Shown here one piece after another: positions 20,504-30,557 of a stretch of 64,000 nucleotides of DNA; the stretch's first letter is position 1, and every line of letters begins with the position of its first letter. The notes under the pieces are model-generated. The model was not told where the DNA came from, made no database searches, and saw only the letters and a list, made by a program, of their open reading frames with translations. Both the position numbers and the translations under genes were made by a program. Source of the stretch: Schizochytrium sp. CCTCC M209059 (Eukaryota; Sar; Bigyra; Thraustochytrida; Thraustochytriidae); contig KN805373.1 in the NCBI GenBank assembly GCA_000818945.1, forward strand, positions 745,392 through 809,391, in the 5' to 3' direction.

Positions 20504-20999
20504 CGAAAGAAAACTAGAGTTCCCCTTCCCCTCAGCTCACTCGCACTCATACCTGCTGTTGGAGCCCATCCATGTACACTAGTCGAGCCCCGCAGCATAC
20601 TACGTCTACGCATCGATTCTCCTGCCGAGTCGTGACAATCTTGCTGGCTGTTGGGCATCTTTCCGCATGATCATCGATCGTGCAGCTCGAGGCTGTTATG
20701 CGCATTGGCGCGGGTGCTCAGCAAGAGGGCCCAGCTCGCGATATTTGAACAAATTCGCGATATTTGAACGAATTCGAATTCAACTTCCCGTCAACTTTGA
20801 GAAATTCAAATCCAAATTTCAAATTTGAACCCCAAAATCGCTTTGTAAGGAGGCCTCGTGGCAGGACTGATCTTCTGCCGAGGCCATCTCGCAGACGTTT
20901 CTTATCATTCCCTTCTTGCACTACTTGTGAACAGACGACGATCGAACACGAGGACATTGCCTTTGCTACTCTGAAGTTTTCTACGATTGAGCGCGAGCA
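20504..20999. other. Intergenic/promoter of the 21000 gene, AT-rich palindromes
   Basis: Upstream of the plus-strand hypothetical gene. It contains two copies of CGATATTTGAAC-like sequence (about 20739 and 20758), GAATTCGAATTC-like sequence (about 20770) and the perfect 12-bp palindrome TTCAAATTTGAA (20818-20829). These stand out from the surrounding GC-rich DNA. They may be a promoter element array about 170-260 bp upstream of the start codon. Confidence 0.4.
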
Positions 21000-22910
21000 A
21001 TGAGCAGCCGCGACACATCAACAAAGAAAACACGGTCCAGAAGGGCTCGTTTTGCTGATGGGGAGGACACAAAGGTATTGCCAAGTACCGGACATGGCGA
21101 AACTACACTCGAAAAGGGCAAGACACCTTCGCGCCAGCGAGCACTTTCTTCGCGCCGTACCCCCCAGAAAAAGTCCATCAGGCTTGCCAGAAAGGCAACA
21201 CCTTTCCGCAGGAGTGGAAAAAGCACGGGCAGTAAGCAGGCTCAACAAAGGAACCATCGCAGAGATGCTTCGTCAAACATAAGCAGCGAAGACGCTGGCA
21301 GCGAGCCGCTTCACGAAGACGCAGACTTCGTGCCTCCACCTCGACTTGTCGGCACTGTGCACAGGAAATCGGGGGAACGCGTCTACGGTCGGAGCTTGCG
21401 TCCCCCACTGGTTCATTTCGATGGCTCCCTGCAGATTGCGTCTTTTTTCAAGACAGGTTCAAGCCGAGAGATTCGGCACGAAGCCAGCGAGCCTCTTCCT
21501 GCAACACACAGCCCCATCATGTCATCGCTTGTCGCCGAATTCAAGCGCATGGATGACTCTTTGCTCTCATTCTCATCTGATTTACGAGAAGGCCTCGAGT
21601 CGCCCTCATCCTCGGAGGTGTCAAGTGAGGCAAGCTCGCATGCATCCGCTTCGCCCATCGCACAGAGCGGTGGCACCATGAACAACGAATCAGGCCATTT
21701 ACCAACCTCGCCTGCTGAAAAGGACAAGATCGCTGCGAACAACAAGTCCGTCGTGGGCCATGTCAGTCGGCAAACTACGAGAGACCCGTCTGCTGAGCCA
21801 TTGCATTGTAGTGACTCCTCCAGTGACGACGAAGTGGAAATTGCACGTGAAGAAAAGTCTCGAGCAGCGCCAATCGCGCAGGACGTTTCCTCTCCACGAG
21901 GCCATCTTCATGGCTCTGTGGAAAGTGCAGACGCATTTTTCTCTGTGCCCCGTCAGGAAGAGGAGCATGAACGTCCTCTTGAAGTGGCCAAGACATCTCC
22001 AATGATAAAAATTCAGGGTCAGGGTCAGGTCCATGAACCTTTAAACCGTCGAGCCAGGGAGGACTCGGAAGTCACAGCGCTTCTGAACGTTGAAAGCGAT
22101 GCAGAGCTGACGCTTGTCTCTGATTCTTCAAGCGACGCTTCGTCAGGTGCTGCGCGCATTCTGTCATCCGAGCAGTCGAGAAAGCTTTCCCTTGCACCGC
22201 CACTTGGTGAAACGAAGGGCGACGAAAAGGGCATATTCTCTGGCGATGATGATTGCGTCACTGGCCTTGAGAGCGCAAAACGTGATCTGCTTGTCAAAAA
22301 CAACGACAATATCCCGACGTACTTTAAAGAGGAGGAAAAGGACTTTGGGCAACCTGTTGCGCCCATTGACGATACATTTGACTTCACCTTTCGACAACAG
22401 CTGGAAGAGAAGGAGGAGGAGGGAGAAGAATCAGAATGTCATGATGCGCGAGAAAGATTGCTTCATAAGCAAAGCTCCCCCGAAGTGCATGGCAAAGCTG
22501 AAGTTCATAAGAGCTCTAGCGATGTTAACATCACGTCCTTTCTCAACGACGATGATTCGATATTGGACCTTAACGATGAAATGGCTTTGAAAGCAATCAA
22601 CGTTGTGCACACCGATCGTGCCGATCGGGTTGCACAAGATGAGTTGGAATATGAAAATAATGCAAGCAATGAGAAACCAAGCAAGCCGAGAACCGAAGAC
22701 AGCAGTTGTGCTGGCTCACGAAACGCAAAGGTAACGTCACGAGCGTGCGCAGAGGATGCTCTTCACTTTTTATTTACCAAAGCAAGCAGGAGAATGTCAA
22801 GAAAACGAGGTTTGTCGCGGGCGTCTTACTCAAATGCGAGAAAGAGACGTATCGACGCGAGCAAGCCATGTTCTTTGCAGGGTCTGCGGGTCATATACAG
22901 GCGAACTTAG
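21000..22910 (+). CDS. Acidic Ser-rich hypothetical protein
   Basis: A 636-residue protein that I do not recognise; the start is ATG 21000. The N-terminal 90 residues are basic (RSRRARF, SSRRTPQKKS). Most of the rest is Ser/Asp/Glu-rich and probably disordered, with several SSDxxS clusters typical of casein kinase 2 sites. No domain, coiled coil or membrane segment stands out. The C-terminus is basic (RRMSRKRGLSRASYSNARKRR). Alternative 3' end: a possible 59-nt intron at 22731-22789 (AAAG|GTAACG...AAGCAG|GAG) would switch frame and end at 22987 instead. I prefer the unspliced form because its basic tail mirrors the N-terminus, but transcripts would be needed to decide. A nuclear phosphoprotein is possible (inference). 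Confidence 0.6.
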   Translation: MSSRDTSTKKTRSRRARFADGEDTKVLPSTGHGETTLEKGKTPSRQRALSSRRTPQKKSIRLARKATPFRRSGKSTGSKQAQQRNHRRDASSNISSEDAGSEPLHEDADFVPPPRLVGTVHRKSGERVYGRSLRPPLVHFDGSLQIASFFKTGSSREIRHEASEPLPATHSPIMSSLVAEFKRMDDSLLSFSSDLREGLESPSSSEVSSEASSHASASPIAQSGGTMNNESGHLPTSPAEKDKIAANNKSVVGHVSRQTTRDPSAEPLHCSDSSSDDEVEIAREEKSRAAPIAQDVSSPRGHLHGSVESADAFFSVPRQEEEHERPLEVAKTSPMIKIQGQGQVHEPLNRRAREDSEVTALLNVESDAELTLVSDSSSDASSGAARILSSEQSRKLSLAPPLGETKGDEKGIFSGDDDCVTGLESAKRDLLVKNNDNIPTYFKEEEKDFGQPVAPIDDTFDFTFRQQLEEKEEEGEESECHDARERLLHKQSSPEVHGKAEVHKSSSDVNITSFLNDDDSILDLNDEMALKAINVVHTDRADRVAQDELEYENNASNEKPSKPRTEDSSCAGSRNAKVTSRACAEDALHFLFTKASRRMSRKRGLSRASYSNARKRRIDASKPCSLQGLRVIYRRT

Positions 22911-23059
22911 GTTACGACAGGCATGTTTTGTTGGAGTCAAAGCGATCGATCGATCGCTCTTTTACTCAGGAAGAGGAAGAAAAATAACTACGTGGTATGC
23001 TGCAAGAAGAACTGCTTGCGACCGACGAGTCTTTACCCAAAGGTTTACTGATTTTTTTT

Positions 23060-24619
23060 TTAAAAGAGGGGGGGAGGTAGGGTAGTTGTTATGAGCTTGA
23101 AGTGGTAGTTCTTGAGACGCGTAAAAGCATTGAAGCCATGATGCGAGAGAGAGAGGCCCTTGCCGGTGGCCTTACGGCCCTGCCATGGCATGTATGGGTC
23201 CAAGTAGTCCGCACGATTCATGAAGACAGTCCCCACATCGACACGAGACGCGTATTCCGAGGCAGCGCTCTCATCCTGGGTGAAAATGGCCGAAGTAAGG
23301 CCATACTTGGAAGCATTGACGCCACAAATGGCATCGTCCATCGAACTCACTTTTTGCACAGCGAGAACGGGACCAAAGGACTCTTCGAACATGACCTTCA
23401 TCGATGCATCACAATCGGCCAAGAGCGTGGGATTGTAGATGCGCGGTCCCGTGATGCCGGCGTCATCGTCGGTGTCGCCACCCAGAATAACCGTCGCGCC
23501 CTTCGCCTTTGCATCTGCCACAAGTTCTGCAAGAGCGGGAATGGCTGTGGGCTGAGCCATCGGTCCCATGGCTGTCTCGGAAGCACGCGGGTCTCCAACA
23601 TTGCCGTAGGCGCTGTGGAACTCTTCCCGGGCGCGATCGATAAACTCGTCATAGACGGACTCATGAACAAATGCGCGCTCCATACCACAGCAGGACTGGC
23701 CCGCATTAAAGAGGGCGCCGTCAACGACGGTTGCGGCTGCGACGTCAAGGTTCGCGTCTTCAGCAACATAGGCAGCATCGTTGCCGCCCAATTCAAGCGT
23801 GCAATCGATGAATTTAGGAGCACAAGCCGCAACGCTTTCCTGCACACGCGTGCCGCCCTCAACGGAGCCCGTGAAGCTGACAAAATCATACAGACCGGCG
23901 CGGATACTCTTGTGCAGCACGTCGTATTCGCACTTTTGAGAGACAACGAGACCGCTGGGGACACCAGCTGCCTTGAAAGCGCGTTCGAAGTGCTCGGAAA
24001 TGAGAGGTGTGCGGAATCCGTGGTTGACAACAACCGCGTTGCCAGCCAGAACTGCGGGCACAATTGAATTGACTGCCGTGAGCAGCGGGTAGTTGTATGG
24101 GGCCAAAGTGAGCACCACACCGACGGGCTCGCGCACGATCTTGCGGTGAAAATTTTCCGTGTCTTGGTTATTGGTGGTTTCTCCCAAGGTGTAGTCAGCG
24201 AGCGCGGTCGGAGCAAGGTCCATCATGGCAATCGCGCGTTCGCGCATACCACGGATCTCTCCTCGGGCGTGGGCTAGGGGTTTGCCCATCTGGCCCGTGA
24301 TGTCGTTGGCGACCTCATCAGCATTTTCTTCGAAGTAGCGGAGAAAGGCTTGAACAATATCGACGCGGTCTTGGACGCTTGCGTGCCGCCACTCGGTCTG
24401 CGCGAGAGACGCGGTGTCCACGATGGAACGCACCTCGTCGTCGTTCATCATCTTCACAGTGCAGAAAGTATCTCTCGTAAAAGGGTCATCCACCTTCCAC
24501 TCGGACGCTGAGGAAGACGTGGACGCCACGCTGCTCAGAGCGCGCCATTCTTGCAAGCCTCGTGCCGCCTTTGTTGCCTGACGGCCCAGCGGACGGCTCG
24601 CAAGAAGAGTACCTAGCAT
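23060..24619 (-). CDS. Aldehyde dehydrogenase family protein, probably mitochondrial
   Basis: A 519-residue full-length ALDH; the start is ATG 24619. It catalyses NAD(P)-dependent oxidation of an aldehyde to a carboxylate; the substrate is not predictable. Catalytic landmarks are Asn176 (APYNYP), the general base Glu276 (LELGGN) and nucleophile Cys310 (GQSC). The first 35 residues are Arg/Ser/Ala-rich without acidic residues, typical of a mitochondrial presequence. Oddity: the cofactor-binding Lys that usually follows the second strand (a VVKPSE-type motif) is replaced, and the segment reads VVVNHG. This is unusual and could alter NAD versus NADP use. Next on the same strand is the glutaredoxin gene, with a 362-bp spacer. 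Confidence 0.92.
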   Translation of the reverse strand: MLGTLLASRPLGRQATKAARGLQEWRALSSVASTSSSASEWKVDDPFTRDTFCTVKMMNDDEVRSIVDTASLAQTEWRHASVQDRVDIVQAFLRYFEENADEVANDITGQMGKPLAHARGEIRGMRERAIAMMDLAPTALADYTLGETTNNQDTENFHRKIVREPVGVVLTLAPYNYPLLTAVNSIVPAVLAGNAVVVNHGFRTPLISEHFERAFKAAGVPSGLVVSQKCEYDVLHKSIRAGLYDFVSFTGSVEGGTRVQESVAACAPKFIDCTLELGGNDAAYVAEDANLDVAAATVVDGALFNAGQSCCGMERAFVHESVYDEFIDRAREEFHSAYGNVGDPRASETAMGPMAQPTAIPALAELVADAKAKGATVILGGDTDDDAGITGPRIYNPTLLADCDASMKVMFEESFGPVLAVQKVSSMDDAICGVNASKYGLTSAIFTQDESAASEYASRVDVGTVFMNRADYLDPYMPWQGRKATGKGLSLSHHGFNAFTRLKNYHFKLITTTLPPPLF

Positions 24620-24981
24620 CGGTCGACTCCGAGGGTTCTTTCTTTGTCAAAGCTTTTCGTCCTTGTGACGCAGAGCAAGTCTATTCAGGCTGGTCCAAGC
24701 TCTGTCTCTGTCACTCAATCGCACACGAGGCTTCCTTTTCCTTGCTCGAGCGCGCGCGCGCGCTTTGCACTGCTTTGCCCTGGGCGGAATTCAAATTTAC
24801 AACCTGAAAGCAAAGCGAAGCGAAGCGGTGCGTGCTATCTTTCTTTTTCTTTAAGTAATTCTGTAGGTGAGACAGGTCAACGCCACCTTATCAACGCAGC
24901 CTTGGTAGAGGTAGTATAATAGCCAGCCAGTAAGCTAGCCACGCACGGCGCTGCACACGCACACAAACCCGCTTGAAGCTT
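24620..24981. other. Intergenic spacer, ALDH promoter / GLRX3 3' end
   Basis: Between two minus-strand genes. It contains a (CG)n-rich run (about 24749-24763) and one TTCAAATT octamer (24790-24797), the same element found upstream of the gene at 21000. No gene is seen. Confidence 0.45.
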
Positions 24982-26597
24982 TTATTGAGCCTGAGAGACG
25001 GTCTCCTTGAGCTCGCCTTCCTCTTGAAGCTCTTGCACAACGTCGAGACCGCCGACAAGCTTGCCGTCACTAAAGAGCATGGGGAAAGTGCGCCAATTTG
25101 CAAAATCTTTGAGGCCCTGGCGCACCTCCTCATCCTGAAGAATGTCAAAGGACCCGAAAGAGATGCCCTCAGCGCGCAAAATCTCCACAATCTGGCGAGA
25201 AAAGCCGCAGCGCGGCTCGTCAGGCACTCCCTTCATGAAAAGCATGTTCGGCGACTGCTTGACGAGCTTGGCAAGACGCTTGTCGAGCGCTTCGATGCCC
25301 AACTCGTCGGCGAGATCATCAGACATCTCGGCCATCTCCTGCACGATGTCGAGGCCGCCTACCAGCGAACCGTTGACCCAGAGCTGGGGGTAGGTCTTCC
25401 ACTTTGCAAAGGTCTTGAGTTTCTGACGCACTTCTTCGTTTTCAAGAATGTCAAAGGTGCCGAATTTGATGCCCTTGTCTTGCAAAAGCCCGACCATCTT
25501 TGCGCTAAATCCGCAGCGCGGCGTATCAGGCGAGCCCTTCATGAAGAGCAGCACGGGCGCCGACGAAACAAGCTTGCGCAAGTACTCGTCGTCCACGACA
25601 GGGCCAGCGGGCGCGGCCTTGCGCTTCGGGGCGCCAGCGTTTGCTGCCTCAACCAAGAGCGCCTGGAGGCCCTTGCCGTCGTCCTTGGCAGCGATCTCCT
25701 TGACCACATCCGTGCCTCCAACCAACTTGCCAACGACCCAGAGCTGCGGGTATGTCTGATGATTCGCAAAGGTCTTGAGACCCTCGCGCACAGCAGGGTC
25801 TTGCAGAATGTCAAACGACACGAAACGCACCTCCTTTTCGTTTAGGAGCTCGACCATGGCGCGACTAAACTTGCAGCGCGGTGCCTCCGGCGAGCCCTTC
25901 ATGAAGAGGACTACGGCTCCGGATTGGGTCAATCGGCGCAGACGCGCGTCAAGCTCTTCGCTGGATCCTGCCGATGGGGCAGTAGGCGCCGAGGCCGCAG
26001 CCGCGAGACTTCCTGCAGCTTCTGCTGCGGCGCCGCTGGCGCTGCTGGCGGGCTTGCTCGCCGCGGCACTAAGATTCTTCTCAATGGCTACCTGCAGCTT
26101 TTGCGGGTTAGCACCCTCAACCATGTCAACTTTTTTCGCATGCGAGAGTACGACAAAGGAGGGCACCATGGAGACTCCAAATGCCTCTGCGGCCTCGTAG
26201 GCGTTTTCTGCCTCAGCCTTGATGAATTTGACAGCAGCACCGTGTCGGCCCTGGAGCAGGCTGATCACCTGGTCCATTTGCCCTCCGGGCTTGCATGCCT
26301 CATGGAAATCAGCCCAGAAATACACAATCACAAGGGTGTTCTGCGAATTTCAGTCGAAACGAGTTAGCTGTCGATCCCGCATTTATCATCGGCACCCGTC
26401 GCGGAGCACCAGGGGACGTAGCGCGCCGCCAGCCTCGAGTGACGCGTTGCGGAGAGAGGAGTGCCTCTGGATTTCGTTTCCCCTCTTCTCTGCAAACTCG
26501 CGCCTCTTGTCAGCAGGCTCGAGCGCATGTGTGTGACCGAACGTACCGTGTTCGCGGCGACTGCTTGTCGCAGCTCCTCCGCGTTGGCGACCTCCAT
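24982..26597 (-). CDS. GLRX3: Glutaredoxin-3 / PICOT (Trx + three Grx domains)
   Basis: Two exons: 26597-26547 (17 codons, beginning MEVANAEEL) and 26340-24982, with a 206-bp intron (ACG|GTACGT ... TTCGCAG|AAC, phase 0). The product is about 469 residues. Order: a thioredoxin-like domain (about 1-115), an Ala/Ser linker, then three monothiol glutaredoxin domains with motifs CKFS (Cys173), CGFS (Cys293) and CGFS (Cys395), each followed by the TYPQLW/TFPMLF and VGG signatures. Multidomain CGFS glutaredoxins bind a glutathione-coordinated [2Fe-2S] cluster and deliver iron to cytosolic and nuclear pathways. The Trx domain reads WADFHEACKPG, so it keeps only one cysteine and cannot act as a dithiol reductase, as in other PICOT proteins. 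The first Grx site is CKFS rather than CGFS. Exon 1 was located by frame continuity and restores the first Trx strand (LVIVYFWA). Confidence 0.93.
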
Positions 26598-27207
26598 CGT
26601 GCGTTTTAGTGGCAAGGGCGGCGGGCGTCTCCAAGCTCGGAACTCGCGCTTCTGGCTTTGCCGACGGCTGGCTTGCTTGCTTGCTTGCCGCCTATTATTT
26701 TAATTTTAAGGTCAATGCAGTGTGCAATGCGGCGATACTACCATGCAATAGGCCTGCTATGCAGTCGGCCTGGCAATGCAATGCAATGCAAAGCAAAGCA
26801 ATACGATGCAATGCAATGCATGCATGCAAGGGAGAATTGACAGACGTGGCCGAGAGCATTCGACCTTGTCCAAAGTCAACTGCAAGCACAGGAGACCAGC
26901 TAAAGCAGAAAGCAGCAAGAGCGGTAGCAAAAGGGTTTCGAAATGGTGATTTTTCTGGAAAATGTCATGGCGTGCCAAGAGGGCATTCGCATCAACTGCA
27001 AACGAAGGAGGTCATGTATATTTGCAACGTGAGGTTGGGGGAGATGAGGTGAAGAGAAGAAAGATGGCGTGATGAGCGTCAGGACTGAGAGCATGAGTTC
27101 TCTCCTTGACAACGTCGTCGCGAAGAGTTCGGACGGTCGACCAGACCAGTGAATGAAAGGGCTAAATTCAAGCAATCATCCAAGTTTTACGTGGTCAAAA
27201 GGTCGAT
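26598..27207. other. Intergenic spacer with (CTTG)n and (ATGCA)n repeats
   Basis: Promoter side of the GLRX3 gene and 3' side of coronin. It contains (CTTG)n at about 26672-26693 and an interrupted ATGCA/AATGC repeat at about 26714-26830. No coding region was recognised. Confidence 0.5.
26714..26830. repeat. Degenerate (AATGC)n pentanucleotide repeat
   Basis: Repeated AATGC/ATGCA units with interruptions, most regular at 26774-26793 and 26806-26828. Confidence 0.75.
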
Positions 27208-28557
27208 CTAGGCCATGAGTGTGGCAGGCGCCGTGGGAATATCGACCCCGTGCTCCTCAAGCGATGAGCAAAGCTGCAAAATGTACGCCTTGGCAGAAGT
27301 GAGCTCAGCCTCGAGCTCTCGCGCAGTCTTAAGCGGCTTGAGCGTCGAGGTGGGCGCCTCTTCGCCGGCCATTGCAGCACGATCCTTCGGGTCGAGCGAG
27401 GCGAGGATGGGACTCGCGTTCTTGCCTGCAAGAAAGTCGTCCGCAGAGAGCGCTGCCTTGCCAGCATAAGCATCTGGGAAAAGGTCAGGCTGGAAGACGT
27501 CAGACTTGCGCGGGCAAATGAAGGACAGCGGCTCGACAGAGTTCTTGGTGAGCTTGAGGAAGCGCGTCACCTCGCACCGCGTAACGTCGCAAGAGCGCTT
27601 GGGCACGATTGCAATGCCCTTTGCTGGGGACGACGCGCGGTAATCGCCAACGTGGAACTGGAAGGGGGCTTCGTCCGTAATTTCGAAGTAACGAATGTTG
27701 CCATCACCTTTGCCAGCCAAATACAACAGGTTCGTGCCTTCGTCGAAGAACGGCATAATGACGCCTGCGCCCTGATCGATGTCGCAGGTCGCGAGGGGCT
27801 TTTCGAGATTCCGTGGGTCCCACACCTTGAATTGGCGCTTGCTGCTTCGCGTAAAGCCCACACTGCAGAGGTTGCCGCCAGCACCGAGAAAGGTGAGCTT
27901 GGAGGTCTTTGCGCCATCGTGCGCAAGCACCTTTTGTACGGTTTCGCCATTGCGAGGGTCCACAATGCGGAGAAATTTGTCCTTGGCAGACGTGGCGAGA
28001 AGGGAGCCGTCATAACTCCACACAACATCCTGAATGAGCTGCTCGCTGTCGGCGCAGGTGGCCACGCTCTCAGCCCGCTGCACGTCCCAGATCTTGACCG
28101 TGGAATCTGCCGAACCGGTCGCGAGGATATTCTCGGCCGTCGGGTGGTATCTCACGACAGTGACCTTCTTTTGATGCTCGGCCATGTTAACAACGGGGTC
28201 CATGATGTTCTCGGTGAGGCCGCCTCGAGGCAGAGCCCAGACTTTGACCGTGCAGTCGTCGCCACCGCTCGCCAGCATATGCTCGTCGAAGGGGTTAAAG
28301 TCAAAGTCCAAAACGGCGCCCTTGTGGCCATCCAGGACTGGAAGGCAGGGATCGAGCTTGCCGCAGTCCGCGAGCGGCACGACTGTCAGCGCACCGCCAC
28401 CTGTCGTGACAGCGTACGCCATAAATGTCGTGTTGGCCTTGATGTAGTTGTGGTCGCCCGTGGCGGAGCTGATGCGAAGTCCATGGTACTGGAACTCCTG
28501 CTTCGCCGGCTCGCAGTACACGTGCCTGACCTTGCTCGCGCGAACAATGCGGCTCAT
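27208..28557 (-). CDS. Coronin, actin-binding WD40 protein
   Basis: A 449-residue short (type I) coronin. The start was set at ATG 28557 (MSRIVRASKVRHVYCEP), which is the conserved coronin N-terminus; the open frame extends further 5' without similarity. It holds the N-terminal signature, then a WD40 beta-propeller with clear blades (GHKGAVLDFDFNPFDEHMLASGGDD, GSADSTVKIWD), then the coronin-specific C-terminal extension (LTKNSVEPLSFICPRKSDVFQPDLFP). It ends with a short coiled coil (ARELEAELTSAKAYILQL) expected to mediate oligomerisation. Coronins bind F-actin and regulate Arp2/3 and cofilin at the cortex and in endocytosis. No intron is needed. Confidence 0.95.
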   Translation of the reverse strand: MSRIVRASKVRHVYCEPAKQEFQYHGLRISSATGDHNYIKANTTFMAYAVTTGGGALTVVPLADCGKLDPCLPVLDGHKGAVLDFDFNPFDEHMLASGGDDCTVKVWALPRGGLTENIMDPVVNMAEHQKKVTVVRYHPTAENILATGSADSTVKIWDVQRAESVATCADSEQLIQDVVWSYDGSLLATSAKDKFLRIVDPRNGETVQKVLAHDGAKTSKLTFLGAGGNLCSVGFTRSSKRQFKVWDPRNLEKPLATCDIDQGAGVIMPFFDEGTNLLYLAGKGDGNIRYFEITDEAPFQFHVGDYRASSPAKGIAIVPKRSCDVTRCEVTRFLKLTKNSVEPLSFICPRKSDVFQPDLFPDAYAGKAALSADDFLAGKNASPILASLDPKDRAAMAGEEAPTSTLKPLKTARELEAELTSAKAYILQLCSSLEEHGVDIPTAPATLMA

Positions 28558-29693
28558 CTTGCTCAGTCTTCTAGGTTTTCGGAGAGGATGTACTTTTTTT
28601 CTTTTCTGTTCCGTCTCTTGTCGATTTGCTGCTTGCAAATCCCGACGGAGACGTGCTTGCTTTTATCACTTGTGCTCGAAAAGGAAATGCCAGCCAATCT
28701 ACTTGATGCACCCTTTTCGTCTTGTAAAAGCACTTTGATTGCTCATTAATTTCAATCACAGATTTGGTGATAATCGAGGGGCAACTCTTGGTGATGGATC
28801 ACATCGCATTGGGCATGACCTCTTTTTGACCGCCTGCCTCCCTTTGGCTCCCTCGCTTCTTCGCGCAATCGGTCGAGGTGCATTCAGAAGTCGTCCACCC
28901 TCTGCCAGCAATGCCTCTGAGAAAATGGGAACCCCAAAGGGGGGGGAAGGGGAGGGGGGGGACGCTTTTCGTAAAAGAGAGAGGGGGAGAGAACGAGAAG
29001 GCGAAGAAAGAGGAAAAGAGGCGGAGGAGTAGGAGGAGGAGGAGAAGAAGAAGAAGAAGAAGAAGAAGAAGAATGGAAGAGGGAACGAGTGGAAGGAGCC
29101 ATGGTTGTCTGAGTCTTTTTTTGGGGGGGGTGCCCTCTGCGAAACCCCAAAATTTGTGGTATGATAAAGATTCCTCGGTTGTATACTACATACTCACTAC
29201 ATTGCCAAGGATTGTCCCTGATTCCGGAGGATGGTTGGAACCGTGCCTGCTACCACTCACCAGAAACAGTGTCCGCCCTCTCTCTTTCGAGGCAATGCGA
29301 GCAGGTCTGGTTGATACTCAATTTTTCTCTCATCTGACGTTGATGACAGCTTTGGCCCGCCGTGCTCCAAGGACAAACAAATAGAGGGATGAATGGGACG
29401 GCAAATTGAAATTCCTCGAGGGTTGCACCAAAGTTCTTTAAGAGCATGCGTGCTTGATTCAATGTCTGACACCTCCGCGACCCAATGCTAGATACCTGCT
29501 TGACTGGCTGCAACCGGTGCCCAATGCCGCACGGTCATCCAAAGCCATTCGATGCGTCCGCCCCCCGGTGGGCAGAATGTAAAATAAGAATAAAAATAAA
29601 AACCTCACACTACCTAAACAAAGTGGGACCATTTTGCGCAACCCATTTCCGAGAGATCGATCCCAGTTTGCGTGAACCGACTTGTTCTCTTCA
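28558..29693. other. Intergenic region with purine-rich microsatellites
   Basis: 1.1 kb between two minus-strand genes. It contains G-rich tracts and GA-rich sequence at about 28930-29040, (GAA)n at 29050-29074 and a G8 run near 29120. Nothing coding was recognised. Short open frames overlapping the GAA repeat are low-complexity artefacts. Confidence 0.5.
29030..29075. repeat. (GGA)n/(GAA)n microsatellite
   Basis: A purine-only trinucleotide tract that shifts from GGA to about eight GAA units. Confidence 0.85.
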
Positions 29694-29710
29694 TCACCGA
29701 AGCGATCTGT

Positions 29711-29741
<31 letters not shown>

Positions 29742-30557
29742 TTCTTCACACAGGAGACGCGCGCGACACTGAACGCGTGGCAAGGCATTTTGTTTTTTCA
29801 TGTCTCCTTGCGCCATGGGGAAAGCCAAAGGGCAGGTCGACGACGCCACATGGAGGATGCGTGTGTGAATGACCGAGGTCAACAGCGTCCGAAAATCATC
29901 CATAGAACAGAGAAGCATGCAAATCCCGAGACTCTCGAGACTCGCCGAGATGCACACATTCGGGGCCGGAAGACCCCAAGACGCACACGCGAGCCAAACA
30001 AGTCGAGCGAGTGGAAAAGCGTGAACGGTCAGGAAGGCTCGTGAATCTCGGCTCCAATGGAACTCACTACGCCATGCCATCATGAGGCACACATACGCGA
30101 GACCTCCTAGTAATCTGACGAGAGACGCAGAAATCCACTCGTAAAGTGCGTAGGAGAACCACAAATACAGATGGGACAGAAAGATTATGCCTAAAATCGT
30201 GACGCAAAGCACCGTGGATGCCATCTCAGCCCGCATGATCCATGCAGCCTCTTCCGACGGCTCGAGGAGGAACGGACTTTTGCACGTAGTGCATGCTGAT
30301 ACCGCGTTTGACGCACAAGATTTTGCTCGCCACGCGTCGAGGCATGTTCGATGGACCCAACGGCAACTTCCTCTGCATGCGCACGGTGCAATGAGCTCAT
30401 CGATGTCATTGGGAGCCCTGTCGCCGTAACAGTCGCGTGTGGTATCCCTCATTGACGCATTCAGACTCGTGGCATCTTTGTCATTGCCGCTGTCGTCTCC
30501 GCAAAGGCAGATTCTACAGCACCTCGAAGGCTGACCATCAGCTTCAAGAGTGTCCAT
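29694..30557 (-). CDS. RING-CH (MARCH-type) E3 ligase, membrane protein
   Basis: A 287-residue protein; start at ATG 30557 (MDTLEADGQ). Residues about 13-95 form a C4HC3 RING-CH finger: CRIC, then CAC before RGSCRWVHRTCLDAW, and a final CTTC pair, with the Trp in the characteristic place. An unusually long insert (about 35 residues) separates the first two zinc-ligand pairs. About four hydrophobic segments follow (for example STVLCVTILGIIFLSHLYLWF and LLGGLAYVCLMMAW). MARCH-family enzymes ubiquitinate membrane proteins in the ER, Golgi or endosomes; target unknown. The C-terminus includes a polyalanine run encoded by a (CTG/CAG)n microsatellite (29711-29740). That tail is low-confidence; a 3' intron might change it. 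Confidence 0.82.

Noticed and set aside
22731..22789. 59-nt intron near the end of the acidic Ser-rich gene
   Set aside because: The splice sites look acceptable and phase is kept, but neither C-terminus can be validated, so the unspliced form was retained.
28878..29384. Open frame crossing the (GAA)n repeat
   Set aside because: Mostly Arg/Glu low complexity from the microsatellite, with no conserved content.
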